DNA of 64,000 bases, from positions 2,827,501-2,891,500 of the forward strand of contig NC_090795.1 of assembly GCF_040054535.1 (NCBI RefSeq), in the 5' to 3' direction. The DNA comes from Antennarius striatus. Taxonomy: Eukaryota > Chordata > Actinopteri > Lophiiformes > Antennariidae. The notes under the pieces are model-generated. The model had not been told where the DNA came from and did no database searches. It saw only the letters and a program-made list of their open reading frames with translations. The number at the start of each line of letters is the position of its first letter. Positions within the stretch are counted from its first letter, which is position 1. Made by a program: the position numbers and the translations under genes. Shown piece after piece: positions 49,650 to 63,000 of this stretch.

Positions 49650-52600
49650 CTGAGAGACAAGATGAACAAACAGAAACGTCAGCGTTGATCTTCAAAACAC
49701 AGGCGCAGTTAAAATATGGAATTTTTTTATATCACCCTCAAGTCTGCACGATAAATATGAGCTCTGAAAAAAAAAAAGACTTTAAAAATCCACACACATT
49801 CATTCCATTTACTTCAGCCCTGACGACCGAGTCAAGGAGTGTTTCCACAGATGAAGGAAGCACATATTTCATTAATCAACTAAAAATATACTGGTGGCGA
49901 TCTGTCAGCGTTATCAGGCGAGGACATTGCGTTTCTATTGCATAAAAAGGTGTCCTTTTGTCACAGTTTATAAATGAAGAGATTATCTTTGATATTCCGG
50001 TCTGCTAAAATACCGTTTAGGAATATTCATATCGTTTCTGACCTGCATTGTTTCCACTGCCATCCTCACAAACACGGCAGTAGACTGACACCAACCATTA
50101 CAACCCACAGCTTCAGTTACACATAAAGGCTGGTAACACAATTACTGCCAGATAATTGCCCCTCTAAATGCACTCAAACATGTAACACATCCAACAAGAA
50201 TCACCCATTCCCACTAGTCTATCTGAATGATAATTATTTCTGACTCGCCAGGATCCGATTCAAATACATTAAATGTCAGGCAAAGATATATTCCCAGACC
50301 CATCAAAGTTTGAACAGAAATATCAGCAACCAGATCTCAATTTCTCAAATGACTTTGAGAAATCCATCATATTCACTCTAAGCTGTTGATCAGGAATTGG
50401 TCTTTGCACACATGTAAATGCACATCAGCAAATAAAGAAGAAAAGATCGACAGAATCTCAGATGAAACCTGTTAAAATGTCGAAAAGCCAAGAAGTTGCA
50501 GTCAAATTATTCTGTTTCTATGTTGTGGTTCACGTCAATGATCCCAATTTCTGTCAGCAGAACCATGGCTGTCATTTCAGCCACATTTATGCTGCCCAGA
50601 GCTGCACACAAACATACATATGGCTTTAGTTACTGGCCGTTTGGGGCTTAGCGGGGCTATTTGGCGTGTTTGCATGATGACAGACTTATCTTCTGCATTC
50701 CTACTGTGACTAATGCAGGGTAAAAAAACAACAACCCTTAAATGCTGACAGCTCTCAGCTTGCACAACTTTACGTTTATGTCTACATAACACAACACATG
50801 TTCAACATCAGTTTTGACATTTTCTTTAACAAAAAGCTGTTTGTGAGAAAAACAGCACTTAGGATGGGGTTGCAGGACAGCTAGTCGCTTTGCTTCCTGA
50901 ACATGATGTCAGCAGACCTTGAGATAAAACACAGAAATGCAGGAACACAAACAGAGTCGGCGTGGGTGGTCACACGTTTGATCTAATCACCAATCGATTC
51001 CATTGATTCGTGGAGAAAATGTTCTGTTGACTGATCAGCTGCCTGAAGAAACAATATTGATTGCCTGATCACTATTATCTACTTAGCAGCACCTTAATGC
51101 GACTCGGTCACTGAATATTCAAAATTATTAGTTTTATTTCCAAAAGTTTCTCCAAGTTTCTCTTGATCAAATTTCTATGTAATGCAAAATGAAAATACTT
51201 CAGTATATTTTCTTGTAGGTGAACGTTGACAGATTGCCAAGAGCTGAAAGGATAAACTGATTTATGTATTATTTCAAGCTTTTACTTGAATTAACTGTTC
51301 GAGTAATTCAAGCAAAAGCTCAAGACTATAATTTTTTTTTTTAAATTCTCATTTTTATTTAACATTTTTATTATACAACAACCCAACGCATGAGACAATA
51401 ACTCATTATAGATGCTTTCATTTGATTTTTGAAACTCTACAGCCAATAATCACGCAGAAGCAATAATGCGGCATTCAATCACGACTACTCCTTATTGATC
51501 GTTCACCTAGAAACACTCTGACCCCTCCTGCTGCTCTGAGCTGCTCCAGCAGTAAGACTTCTGTCAGATCCATCATCAGAGTAATGATGGAGCCGAATTG
51601 CTCCGCCGCAGGCGGTGTGTTAGCGGTTGCTGCTAATACTACCATCGCGACTCTGGGGCTACGAGAGCCTGCCAAGTGTTTCAGCCTCGCTCCAGATCAC
51701 TCCACAGGCTCTTCTCCTACCAAAATACATCTGAGGTGTGGATCCAAAACAAAGATATTCTCCCCCTGGTCGGCCCTGTTTGGCTTCTCCATCCACACCT
51801 CTCCTCCGCCTGTCTGGGAGCAGCAGATGTAGGGGCCTCTGGAGAGTGGGATGGGTGTGGGCTCCATGGTGTGACCGGTGAAATCACCGCTAATACCCAA
51901 GTGAGCTGGAAGCGAGCCACCGTCCATAATGTAGCCGAGGGAGGAGGGCCGACACTTCAGCACGGCTCTTGTTTTAACACAGGATTATGTAATCGGTAAG
52001 TCATTTTAGTTTAAATGCCTCGTGGGGCAGATATAAATATATAAATATAATGTTGAATTATGCAGCAGTGCAGCTACATCATCAGATTCTCACAGGGGTT
52101 TGGTTGAAGGTGTTCAAAAGGAACAAAACTGTAAATCTGCTCAGAACAACACTAACGTTGTAAATAATACTCCATTATTTATGCAATCTGTTCATCATAA
52201 TGGTCTCCATTAACACAGGCTGAGGGTTTGAACTGTACCCAACCATATGGCGCCGCGGCCTAAAGGATGGGGGGTATTTTCATGCCTGTCCTTCCTCCTT
52301 CGTAGGAGGAATTTGAAAGGCATTACTTGTGGACTCAGCTTTTCTCCACACCTCCTCTTTTTTTGTTTTATGAGTCACCCCTGACTCATGGATCTACCTC
52401 TTTCACTCTCCCCTGCATTTTCTTTCCAAACTCTCCCTAAGTGACCACAGACCTCAACATTCGTCACCCTTATCCACTTTACCGTTGGAAAAAACGTCTT
52501 CAAGACCCTACTTTGGGCCTTTCCTGAAAATGACTTAATTTGATTAACCTTCAGTCAAAACCACAAAAAAATAAATTATTTTCACATCAGAGGAAACTGC

Positions 52601-52978
52601 ATTAAATGCCTACAGAAAAACAGAATCCCTTTCTCTGAAAGAATACAGGGAAGCATCTGAAACTACCAAAGGGACTGACCGTAAACAAAAACCCAAAACC
52701 CACACAGACGCACTCCAATTACAGACGATATCGGTCAGTGAAACAGGACTACCTCTGCAGAGCGCAGGATGACGCACACTGAATTCCTCAGACAGCAGCA
52801 CAAAGTGTAGCCACCCCTAACCTCTCATCCCTTCAAAAGCACTTCCTCTGTAAATCTCTGCCAGATACTGATATCGCTTTAACACACATTTCAGCCAGTC
52901 GGAGTTTCCTCAAATCGTTCACGCTGTCCTCGACCTCGACCGATGCTCTCCGCATTTATCCTACCCAACTGTCCTTAC

Positions 52979-53516
52979 CCTCGAGCGAACGCAGTTCTTC
53001 TTTGATGCTTCCCTGAGGCGAGCCCAAGAAATGCCACGATTGGGACTGGTGAGTCCTAGTTCCACCTCTCCCCAGTAGGCTCTGGCCAGAAGCTGGAACC
53101 AAAGGCAGTATGGTTCCGACAGGCAGCCGTCCACCCCGGCCAATCGAGCCCAGGGACAACCTCCAGATGACGGCGACGGAGGAAGGGCGCAGCAACCTTC
53201 AGCATCCGCATCTGCATCCCGCAGGTCTTGGCGATCCTTCAGAGGAACCGGCTTACAGCCTGGGGGGAGCCCGTTCCTCTGGGCCAGCATGGCATAGCCA
53301 GAGCCCAGGTGGTGACAGCAAAATCTCCTCAAAAGTAGGGTCTTTTTGTCCCAAACTTCTTTTAGACAGCCGACTGGAAGTTCTCCCTTGAGTCCATGCC
53401 GCACCTTCTTGGGTTCTGTCGTATCCGGTTCTCAGTCTGGGGAAACGGGGTTGTTCCTCCGGGCGTCCCGCAGACGCATGATGTTTCCACTCAGCCGAGA
53501 GGATGAGTGCGCTGCA
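52979..53516 (-). other. Candidate upstream exon of arhgap21 with alternative N-terminus or 5'UTR
   Basis: A GC-rich island in an AT-rich intron, bounded by a ctctctgcag acceptor near 53516 and a strong donor (AGG followed by gtaagg) ending at 52979. One frame stays open from about 53430 to the donor, meets the next exon in phase 0, and has its first ATG (MLAQRNGLPPG) about 108 codons before the junction. A second frame looks protein-like but holds two stops. I do not recognise the product. It may be an alternative first exon, a 5'UTR exon or unrelated. Confidence 0.3.
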
Positions 53517-56500
53517 GAGAGCCCAGACCAACTGAGTGACGCACCCACCCACTCACCACACAAAACTCTCTGTGAAGTTACACACACACATTCCCAAACA
53601 CACATCAGGCGGTGTGAAGTGAATTCTCTTCCCTCAACTCCACCATCCCTCCCTCTCTTTCTATTTACCTCACCTCTCCAGATGCTTTTTAAAGTTTAAT
53701 TCCTCCAACGGGCATATTCTTAAAGGCTCACGTGTCAAGGTTTATCAATAAATCATCACAACAAATGAAAGGAGAAGACAAGACGCACTCACAAGTCAAC
53801 ATGTAGAGCATTCAGAAAGTTTTTGAAGGAGTTACCTGCCTCCAGACACGAGAAACTTTTCACAGCCATCAGAGGAAATCACAAAGGGCTAACGCAGATC
53901 AAGAAGCATATGGGTCCTATAAAATATATAATGGCACAAAAATGTTAAACAGAGCCACACTCCTCTGCATGCCTGCAGCTCGTCCGACGACTACAAAGAG
54001 CGACTGCCCGGGTGACGGAGTTGGTAGTCAGAGATATTCACCAGGAACTGCTTGAAAATGCAATCACTCCTTTATATTGATGTCTTTCTTGATTAAAAAG
54101 GGATCAAACAGTTTAAAAATGATCTTGAGGTTTGCCTGAAGCTAATCTGAACCTTATGGGCTGTTATGTCCACTAACTGATATGGGGAACAGGATGGGCT
54201 GATAGATGTTCTAGATAGATTTTCTAAAACATATTAAATATTTAATCAGGTTTTAATCTCAGAGCTCTGCAGAGCTGCTCCTACAGCAACAACACAACTC
54301 TTGTGTCGAATGGGAAACTGGTTCCATCCTTTGTCTCCACGAGGAGTTCTTAAGTTTCGCTGATCCGCCCCATAATCGGACGTTTAACGGTTCAGTCACA
54401 AAATAAAAACCTGACGTAATTCTCACAGTGAAATCATCGGCCAGACGGTGTCAATGGAAGTTCTGGTCGGTTTCTCTGAGGAATATTTGTCACTCAAGAC
54501 AGAAGAAACCATGAAAACAACATCAGGAACCCAGTGATGGAATGTTCTCTCGGTGTTTTGTTATGAGCATCTTGTTACCACATTCACTCAGCTCAATATA
54601 GCATGCGGTATTCTGTATGGAAAAGACGGCCGAAATAGAAGTCGCCCAACAGAGACAGTCGAGACATGCGACTCATGGAAGCCAAAACAATAATGGAGTC
54701 TCAGTAGAAGATATGAGAACCGTACGGTATACCATTAGAGATAAAGTTACGAACTTAACAAGACCTCCGCTAAGACATGTCAGACTGTTTAAGGGCTTCA
54801 GACCATATTGTATATAGCTCTGAACTCCTCTAAATCTAAAACACATGACATAAATAAGTCCCCTGAATGAAATTCCTATTGCTAGGAGTGGGATTTGAGC
54901 CATATGGACACAAAAACTAGCCAATATCAATCTGGTGTTGTAGCAACAACCCAGACCACAACAATGTCGGCCACTTGTCTGGGGTGTTGCCTGTGATTTC
55001 ATACTTTGTTTGGGTCTCCGTGAAGGAGTTTATGTATAGATTATTGTGTCTAGGGGCATCAAATAGTTTTGCAGAGGTGTTTTCCATCCATTGTGTGCCA
55101 GGAGATTGGTAAAACATTGTTAGAGTAGAAGATGGACGTGTTTGGATTGGAGTTCTGGATTTAGCAGCTCGTTTCACAAATTGATGAGCTGGATAGCAAT
55201 TTTAAAACGATGCAACTTTAAGGATACTTCAGGTCATCTAAGGTTTTGTGGTCACAGAGTAAGCAGGACACAAGTATGGTACAAATTCATTAGTCATTTG
55301 TACAATTCCATGGCACCAAGCAGCAAATATTTGTCTACCATGTAGCATGATGAGACCGAGACAGAACTTATCACAAGTCTCGACTCTGCAGGGCAAATAA
55401 ATGACTTCACATTTGATTGTATGTGTAAAAAATAACCATATCAAGGTTTGAAATTTCAATACAAGACACACAATATGAATATTAATCTACCGCAGGCTAA
55501 TGAGCTGATGGATCATGTTTGAACACACAATAAACTGACCACAGCTCTTTAACACCAGCAAGAAAAATGCTTTGACAAAATTTATGAGATTGCACAGAGG
55601 TGTAAATTGAAAACAATGCTGTCCTTGACACAAAAAACAGCAGCAGGAACTAATAACAGCGGCGGTGAACCAATTGATAGGATGAGCAGAGATGTTTAGG
55701 GTGGCACCATGAATACTCAATGCAGCAAGTTCTCCTGCCAATGAATGCGCAACGGCCTTGTGGCTACAAGCGACATTCACATGCCCAGTCAAAGACATCA
55801 TCCACAATCCAGACTGTGGCTGCGGTGAAACGAAGGAAAGGATGGAGCAATCAAAAAGATTTTGTCGAGGTCGGTTCGAGGGTTTTCAAGACCGCTCTTT
55901 AACGTTCAAGCTGAAACACAACAGTAAACAATTTCAGTTTGGAAACAGCTAAGGAATTTTTAAAAAGTGGCTTGAAGAAAAGTTGCTGTTTTGTCACTGT
56001 GGAAAAATCCAACACTTAACACCAAATGTGAGTTCCATGAGTTGTGAAACTAATTTCAAATGTTTATATTTCTGGAGAACCGCACAATCAAAAACAGGCT
56101 GTTTCACAATGCAGTTTGCTTTCAATCCACTTAAATTTCAGAGTCTAGGGTTTATCAGATGATTATCCACAGCTCCCATTTGTGTAACAAAGAAAATAAA
56201 GGGCCTGTGGTCCATAAGCAGCTGACAGGATCTCTGGACGGGGATTAAACACACAAGGCACCGACAGGCCTCTAAAAACTACAATAAGAAATGTTGAAGT
56301 CTCCACTCCACTCTTGTGTGCGATCACATTTGTGTATCTAAGGTTGTGGATGTTTGTGCCGTGCCTGTGTGTGGTAGAAGAAAAGAGAAAGTCTTGCAGG
56401 AGGATTAGGCCTGATTCAGCGTGGATTTTCAGGACTCCTGGCGGGTGTAAGATCTAATCTGGACATGCTACATCTGGGCTCCGCGAGGTATGGCTTACTG

Positions 56501-57296
56501 TAACAAAGGCTGGCTAATGAGGGCCAGGGAACAGGCTGCTCCTGCTATGCACCCACACCACTGCACACCCATAAAGCCCTTCTTCACACAGCCCTTAGGG
56601 GGTACCAAGGGGTGTACGCCCCACAACTGAAAACCCTGGGGAGGCAGCAGACTGCCCAGAGCTGATCAGCAAATACTGCTGACTGATCTTCTTCCAAACG
56701 GATTTAATAATGAAGTCAGTTTGCATATGCAGGTTCCAAATAGAATTTTGCAGCTTTTTGGTAACACAATAAACAAGAGATGGTGTGTTGGTGCAAAAAA
56801 ACAAAGTCGCACTATCTTTCCCAGGTGGAGAGGAAGAAAAACTAGGACAAAACGTGTGGGAGAAAAGCTGTGGTTGTGGGAAATACAGTATTATAAAACC
56901 ACTTTGAAAGCAATTTTGGAAATTATGAAATCTGTAAAGAGGCTGCAAGCAAGATTTTACTTTTTTGATGGTTTGGTGAGAAGATAAACCTGCAGTTTTA
57001 GGTTTTACGAAGTACTGAAACAATTAATCAGTCTGAACATTAAAGTAGCTAAAATCTATCGTAATTACAATTGAAATCATTTCGAACAGCAACAGTGTGA
57101 AAGCTCCCTTCATTTTTAACATATGTATGAGCTCATTATTTAGATACCAGATACTGGTCTCAGTGGAGCTGGAAGAGAGTCAGGACTGGACTTGTGGATT
57201 TGGTAATTAGACCATTTCAAGTTGGACATCTTTGGGATTTGGACTTGCAGGTGAGAAACCAGTTGCTTGGGATTTATTTCCCGACTTTTAATCAAG

Positions 57297-57370
57297 AGCG
57301 GCAAAGTGGTCAGATGTTACCTCATAGCAAGAAGGTTCAAGGTTCAAGTCTTTTCTTTGTGTAGGTGACT
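57297..57370. repeat. Degraded dispersed fish repeat (GCGGCAcGGTGG family)
   Basis: The order GCGGCAAAGTGGTCAG, TTACCTCATAGCAAGAAGG, TTCAAG, then TTTCTTTGTGTAGG resembles a very common fish element. As I recall, that element reads GCGGCACGGTGGCGCAG, CGCCTCACAGCAAGAAGG, TTCGA, CCTTTCTGTGTGGAG. The copy is short and worn. Confidence 0.5.
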
Positions 57371-59959
57371 CTAAATATCACATAGCTGTGAATCTTTCTC
57401 TTTACAAGGCAGGAATAGAACAAACAAAAAAAGAGAATGGACAGGACTTCATTGTGCTGCTGTTGCACAATCTTTGGGTAAAGGGCTTGTGTGTCAGTTT
57501 TGTGGTGAAGTTGCCCTCTGCTGACATGCAAAAGATCACTTCTGCAAAATGGATGATAATAGAGATAATTATTGACTGTAAAACTGAATAGATCAAATCA
57601 AATCCTCTAACAATTCTGCAGAAAGAAAGTCAACCTCAACTTTTCATTTTAGTATCCAGCTCAAACAAAACTTGCTTCAACGACTCCCTGTGAGTCAAGC
57701 TCACAACAATTGTGATGTAAATGTCCCAGCATCACTTCTCTTCCACTGGCAAAAACAACTATCGAAATTTCAGTTTGCTATGGAGACCATCTGTGTGGAG
57801 CAGACGAGAAACACACGACGGCAATGAGCTTCCAGGAGGAAGAAAAAAAATACAGGGGATTTCCTTCATGGTGGAGCGGTAGCTGCAAAGAGAGGCTGTG
57901 GGTTGGGACACTCACCCAAAAACAAACAGGGAAGACAAAAGCACCAAACCCAAGAGGGGTGGGGAGCGGGGGGTGTTTGCATGAGCTTGGCATACTGGTG
58001 AACTCCCCTGTGAAGGAGCACTGCTTGATCTGGACAATTGTCTCCAGAGGTCCCTTGACACTTCCGGACAAATGCATCTGCCAATCAAGCATTCAGGAGT
58101 CCGCTCATTCACTCCTCAGCAGCTGCTCTCAGATGGCACAAAAAAGGAGCAAATTCGCTTCTAATAACAGCCCCACACCTCTCCACCTTTGGATGAAATT
58201 TAAAAAAAAATCTCCTTCTGTTGATGTTTAATAATCGCATGGCTCCTCATCACACCGGTGAATTCCCCTCAGAGAGATGGCATGTAGTTAAAACACAAGG
58301 AGGATCACGAGAAAGTGTCAATAAAAACATGCATAGCTTCTCTTGTCATCTCATTCCTTGCATTTAAAAAAAAAAAAATGCAACTCAACATTCCTCTCCC
58401 ACTCACTACATGTTTAGTTGCCGTGTTACATAAGCTCGCAGAAGTAAGGATAAGAAATATCAGGTGCTTGGTTCAAAACAACAACCCACTGGACCGGTAG
58501 GACCGACCACAAAGATGTGAACACGAAGTGATATGGGATATTTTCTGTGATGATACACATCCGGTGTGTTTTATTGTTGTAATAACTCGCTATCCATGAG
58601 GGCAAATGAGATTTGCTGTCAGTGATTGGGTGGAATCCGGTGTTGATGAAGGGAGAAATCTTTCCTCCAAAGGGGGATGTGTGTTTACAGGTATGGACTG
58701 CCAATTTGAAATAAATAAAAGTGTTTAAAATAGAAAACAAATCCATTTAATGTTGCTCCCCTCTCCTGCACCGTAGTAGACACCATTGGTCCCTCTCAAG
58801 TGAGACTAATGAGGAGTCAACCCCCTCATGAATAACATGAACGGAGATTTCCTTTGGTAGCCAACGCCATTTGTCATTTTTCCTCGACTCTAATGAACAT
58901 TTTACCCATAATGCAGCTGTTGCGGTGCAGCAGTCGAGTCACAGATCCAGGTGTGCCACAGGAAAAATGTGGATAAACGTAATGTTGACAGTGGGCTTCA
59001 AACATATCCGTCAACACCAGGTCCGCTTTAGCCGCGGTCTGATCCGCAGTAGCAGGTGTTGCTGGAGTGACCAAGGATTAACCTGTGAAAGCACGACTTA
59101 TGAATGGGTCGCATTCAAAAAATGTCAGTCGCAGTACCGGAGTGTCAAATTCAATGTAGAGGCTGAGAAAGCCACAAGTAAAACAGGATTCATCCAACAT
59201 AAGACACCATTGTTCCATGCAGAACCCACCCAACAGCGTCAACGCCCCACGTCTGGAAACTCCACGTCGGGTTTATCGAGTATACGGTGAGACAGAAACC
59301 TGATTCAAGATGCTAGGCTATTAAAATGCAAGCGTGGGACGTATAGGCAAGAATGTCCGCCCTGAATGTAAACCAAGTCACCCAGGTTTTCCAGTTGTCT
59401 GAAAGACTCCTTTAAGACATCCAAGACATCCAATGGGTGGCTTCATAAAGAGCCCATATAGCGATGGCGTAAGGTGATCTCTGAATCCCCTGAGCTGAGG
59501 TTTGAGGTGGGACTGTTGTCCGCCCAGGGGAAGGCAAAAGGGTGGAGGGTCCGATCGTTCCCAACGTATACCAGACAGGAACATAGGCCAATGAGTGACA
59601 ACCTGCATCGTTCAAACGCATTTCTCTCTGCAGCGCCAAAGATTGATAAGGTTTTGGTTTTTTAAAGATTGTTTTAGTCAATAACAATACAAGATTTCTT
59701 GATAGGAACAAGGTGAATTTGTGATTTCTGTTACAGATAAAAAATATTTAATCAATCTAAAAACTATTCAAACACTGAATCATCCTCTTCAGATCTTTAA
59801 CCATTCAAAATGCCAGCAATGGATGCAAACGCTGAAAGCGTCTTCTCTTGCTTCCAGCCCGGCTATTCTGGTAGTCTGGTGAAATATTCACGACCGTCAT
59901 TTAAAATTCATAAGCAACTAGAGGGACACGAACAACCTCTAAAAATACTCTTAGAGTAT

Positions 59960-60045
59960 GAAATATTTATCTGGATATGAGCCCACGTCTGGCATTCTCG
60001 TGTTTACCTCCATCACGTGCAGCGGTTCGGTTGCATGTGATTCCA
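59960..60045 (-). other. Candidate first coding exon of arhgap21 (60008-60045 with ATGGAG)
   Basis: On the minus strand, a T-rich acceptor (ttttttgatgcag) opens a 38-base exon ending in a gtaaac donor at 60008. Its last two codons are ATG GAG in a good context (G at -3, G at +4). Spliced to 49649 this reads [13 protein letters not shown] in frame. It would give a short but plausible N-terminus. The splice and start signals are visible; the link to arhgap21 is inference. Confidence 0.3.
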
Positions 60046-63000
60046 CTGCATCAAAAAAATTGCAAAAAAATGAAAAGAAAAAATGACTGCTATGTTTCTT
60101 TGTTGATTTAATACATTTTTTTGGTCCGTAGAAATTATGATGGTTGATTCCATTTCTCACAAGGACTTAGTGCTATATCTTTTGTGGGTATATATGATAT
60201 AATGTATGTTATTATAGTCAAATTGTAAAGAAAAATTTAATTCAAGATACTAATACCCTTCCATTTATGTTCAAGCATTCCATGGACTGTAACAGATTTG
60301 GTATGGGACCAATCTGGTATTGGTTATGAAGAGAAATTCTCTGCAGCGGAGCCAACACTGATGAGGGATGTGGGACACACCCTTTGAACAACACAGTCAC
60401 ACACAACCCTCAGCTGACCAAGAGCTGTAAATTACACCGCTATTAAAATCCAGGGAGAGGGAGGGAAAATGTGAAAGAGAGCAAATGAGAAAAACAGACA
60501 GAAAATGTGTCGCTCGGATACCGGTCATCTGACAAAGGAATGAAGGTCCCTGGAAAACATTGTGGTGTTTTCCTCTATGTACATGTGGCCCGAGCTGGAG
60601 AAAGTGCAGCACTGCACATGGTCCCGCCCTCCCTCCTCTTACTCCGCCTCTTTTCATCCTTCACTTCCCTGCCAATGGATGTGTCGTCTGAACTCCACCC
60701 CTCTCGAGGGCAACCCTCTGCAGCAAACATTCATGTTGAACCGCAGTCTTCATCAGTTAAGACTCTGACATGCACGGCCTGAAAGTCACTCAGTGACATG
60801 TTGCATGTCATGGAATGGGAAAGGGCGTCGTTCGGGTGTGTGGAGTGTAAAATAACAGTTGTTGTGAGGTTGAAATCTGGTTCAGAAGATAATTCAGTAT
60901 CTTAAGTGCGGGTACGGCTTCATCCAAGAAGCCAGGAATACTGAGATTCCTAAATTTGGGAGTTTTAAGTCAGTGTCTTCAGATTAAACGTGGCTGCAAG
61001 GATCAGAGTCAGATAAGGTCATGGATGAAAGTGAAAGACAGAGATGCATATAATCAGAGCGGTATGGGAAAAAAACAATGTCATTGTCATTTAGGGTTCA
61101 ACAGAGTTCATGTGACGCGTTTGAGCGCTGACATCGCTCGGCGGAGAATAATTTAGGGCAGTGTGATGTTTGATTGTGCCGCATGCCAACCAGCAGCCAG
61201 ACACTTGTGATGTATTGACAGACTCGTCTTGTTCACACAAATATCACACCGGATCAAAGCATTCTGGGAGTGTTTACCCAAGCGACATCTCCTCTAACCG
61301 CTGACACAAGATCTTTACAGCCACAAGAGTCCCTGCTCTTCTTAAGCCTGTTCTGTATGTGTCTGTCCAACAAAACCCAGTTATGTAATGAGGACCTGGG
61401 CCAGATGAGTTGAAGAAAAGACTGTTTAGCTCTAAGGCTCTCTCCCCACGGTGTGGAGCAGCTCAGCCATTATTTGCCAGTATGTTCCCCAAACGTGTTT
61501 ATTCAGGGTTGCCGAGACCCCCCAAATGAGTCCAAGCAGACTGATGGATAACACTTCATAGGAGCCATTTAATTCAATATCAAATAGGACCAGAAATGCT
61601 TTCTGCTGCACAACACACTGCAGGAAACTTGAGCAAATCCATTCACAGGAGATGGATGAAGGTACAAAGTCATAGCATGAAATTAAAAATGTCCACTCAC
61701 TGTGTTTTGTTTGAAACTACATCAGCTAGCACACTATACAGAAGTACAGATGTTACAGTCAATGGTGGTGCCTCTTTAAAAAGATCAGACAAAGCTTATT
61801 ACATACCCCACTGCACAAATATATCCACATACAAATTTTATTATGAATTCATTATGGCGTTGGAAATGAGTCAACATCCTAAATATTTCTGAACCACTGC
61901 AGGCGTGACACTAAAAAATTCAATTTCTCTTTACTCTCTGTCCTCTGAAGGGAAACTCACCTCACGGCAGTGATTAGAAGTAAAAAACCTCGCAATAAAA
62001 TAAGCACCGTGTGCCGAAAATACAATTAAACCTAATCTGTTGGACGGGGTCGAGCTGCGTATTTATTCCACCTAAGTGTTCTTTATAAACGCCATGAATA
62101 AGAGCAGGACGTCTGTGTGCAGACGAGGCAGAAGGGCTGACCATTACACTGGCCTAGAATATAAAATAACCATTTCTAACACAAAATGATCACACGGCGA
62201 CCCAAAAAAGTGACTCAGCGGCAATTGTTTACTCCAGGATGGAGCACATGTGTAGGCTTAAGTGTTCCAAAAAAGAAGGACACAGAAAGGGCTGCTGGTG
62301 GCACTGCATGCCCAGATTGAGGGCCAGATGGCCTCACCACTAAAAACCCACTTGCCTGCCATTCACTCATGCGGGTGGGAGGTGGAGGGGGGGTCACTGT
62401 GTGTCACTGTGTGTCATGACAGAGACGAAGCCGCCATGGAGGCGAGGCTGAGCTGGGGTGACTTGATTAAGCAATAAACTGGTTTTGGATCCGTTTGTGG
62501 GGAGAGTGGGTGACTGCTGCTGGGGGGGACGCTACATGGCAACCATGCATGGTAACCAGAAAACACACACACAGACATGGACACACACACACTGAGCTTT
62601 CATTAGCAAGTGCAATGGAATTAGGTTTCGAGGTTAGGGCTAAAAGGTGAAGGGTTGCATTAAAGTAACACCAGAGAAGACACATGGACTCAGTGGAGAC
62701 CTGAACAGATGAAGACTCTTTATGTAATCCTGACCTGACTCAGCCAAGGAAGCACACACACAAAAGTCTCACTTCTACTCTGGACACCTTGCAAAAAAAA
62801 CAAACCCCACTGGTGATAAATGTGAAACAGATCCAAGGAGCAAATGTGCTTTCGATGTTATCTGGCATTCGATGAATTATCAGGTCAATGCTGGGCATGA
62901 AACAGCTATAAATGTAAATTTATCCTCCTGTAAAAAGCACTATTATATCACAGTAAAGAGTTTCCTGTCTTCATCCCGTCTGACTCCTTGGCCGAGGAAC

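Noticed and set aside
55860-55885. GGTCGGTTCGAGG, resembling a tRNA T-arm
   Set aside because: No acceptor stem or A box could be placed around it.
58871-59290. A 139-codon plus-strand open frame
   Set aside because: No recognisable domain, no promoter or splice context, and it begins inside AT-rich intron-like sequence. Length is compatible with chance.
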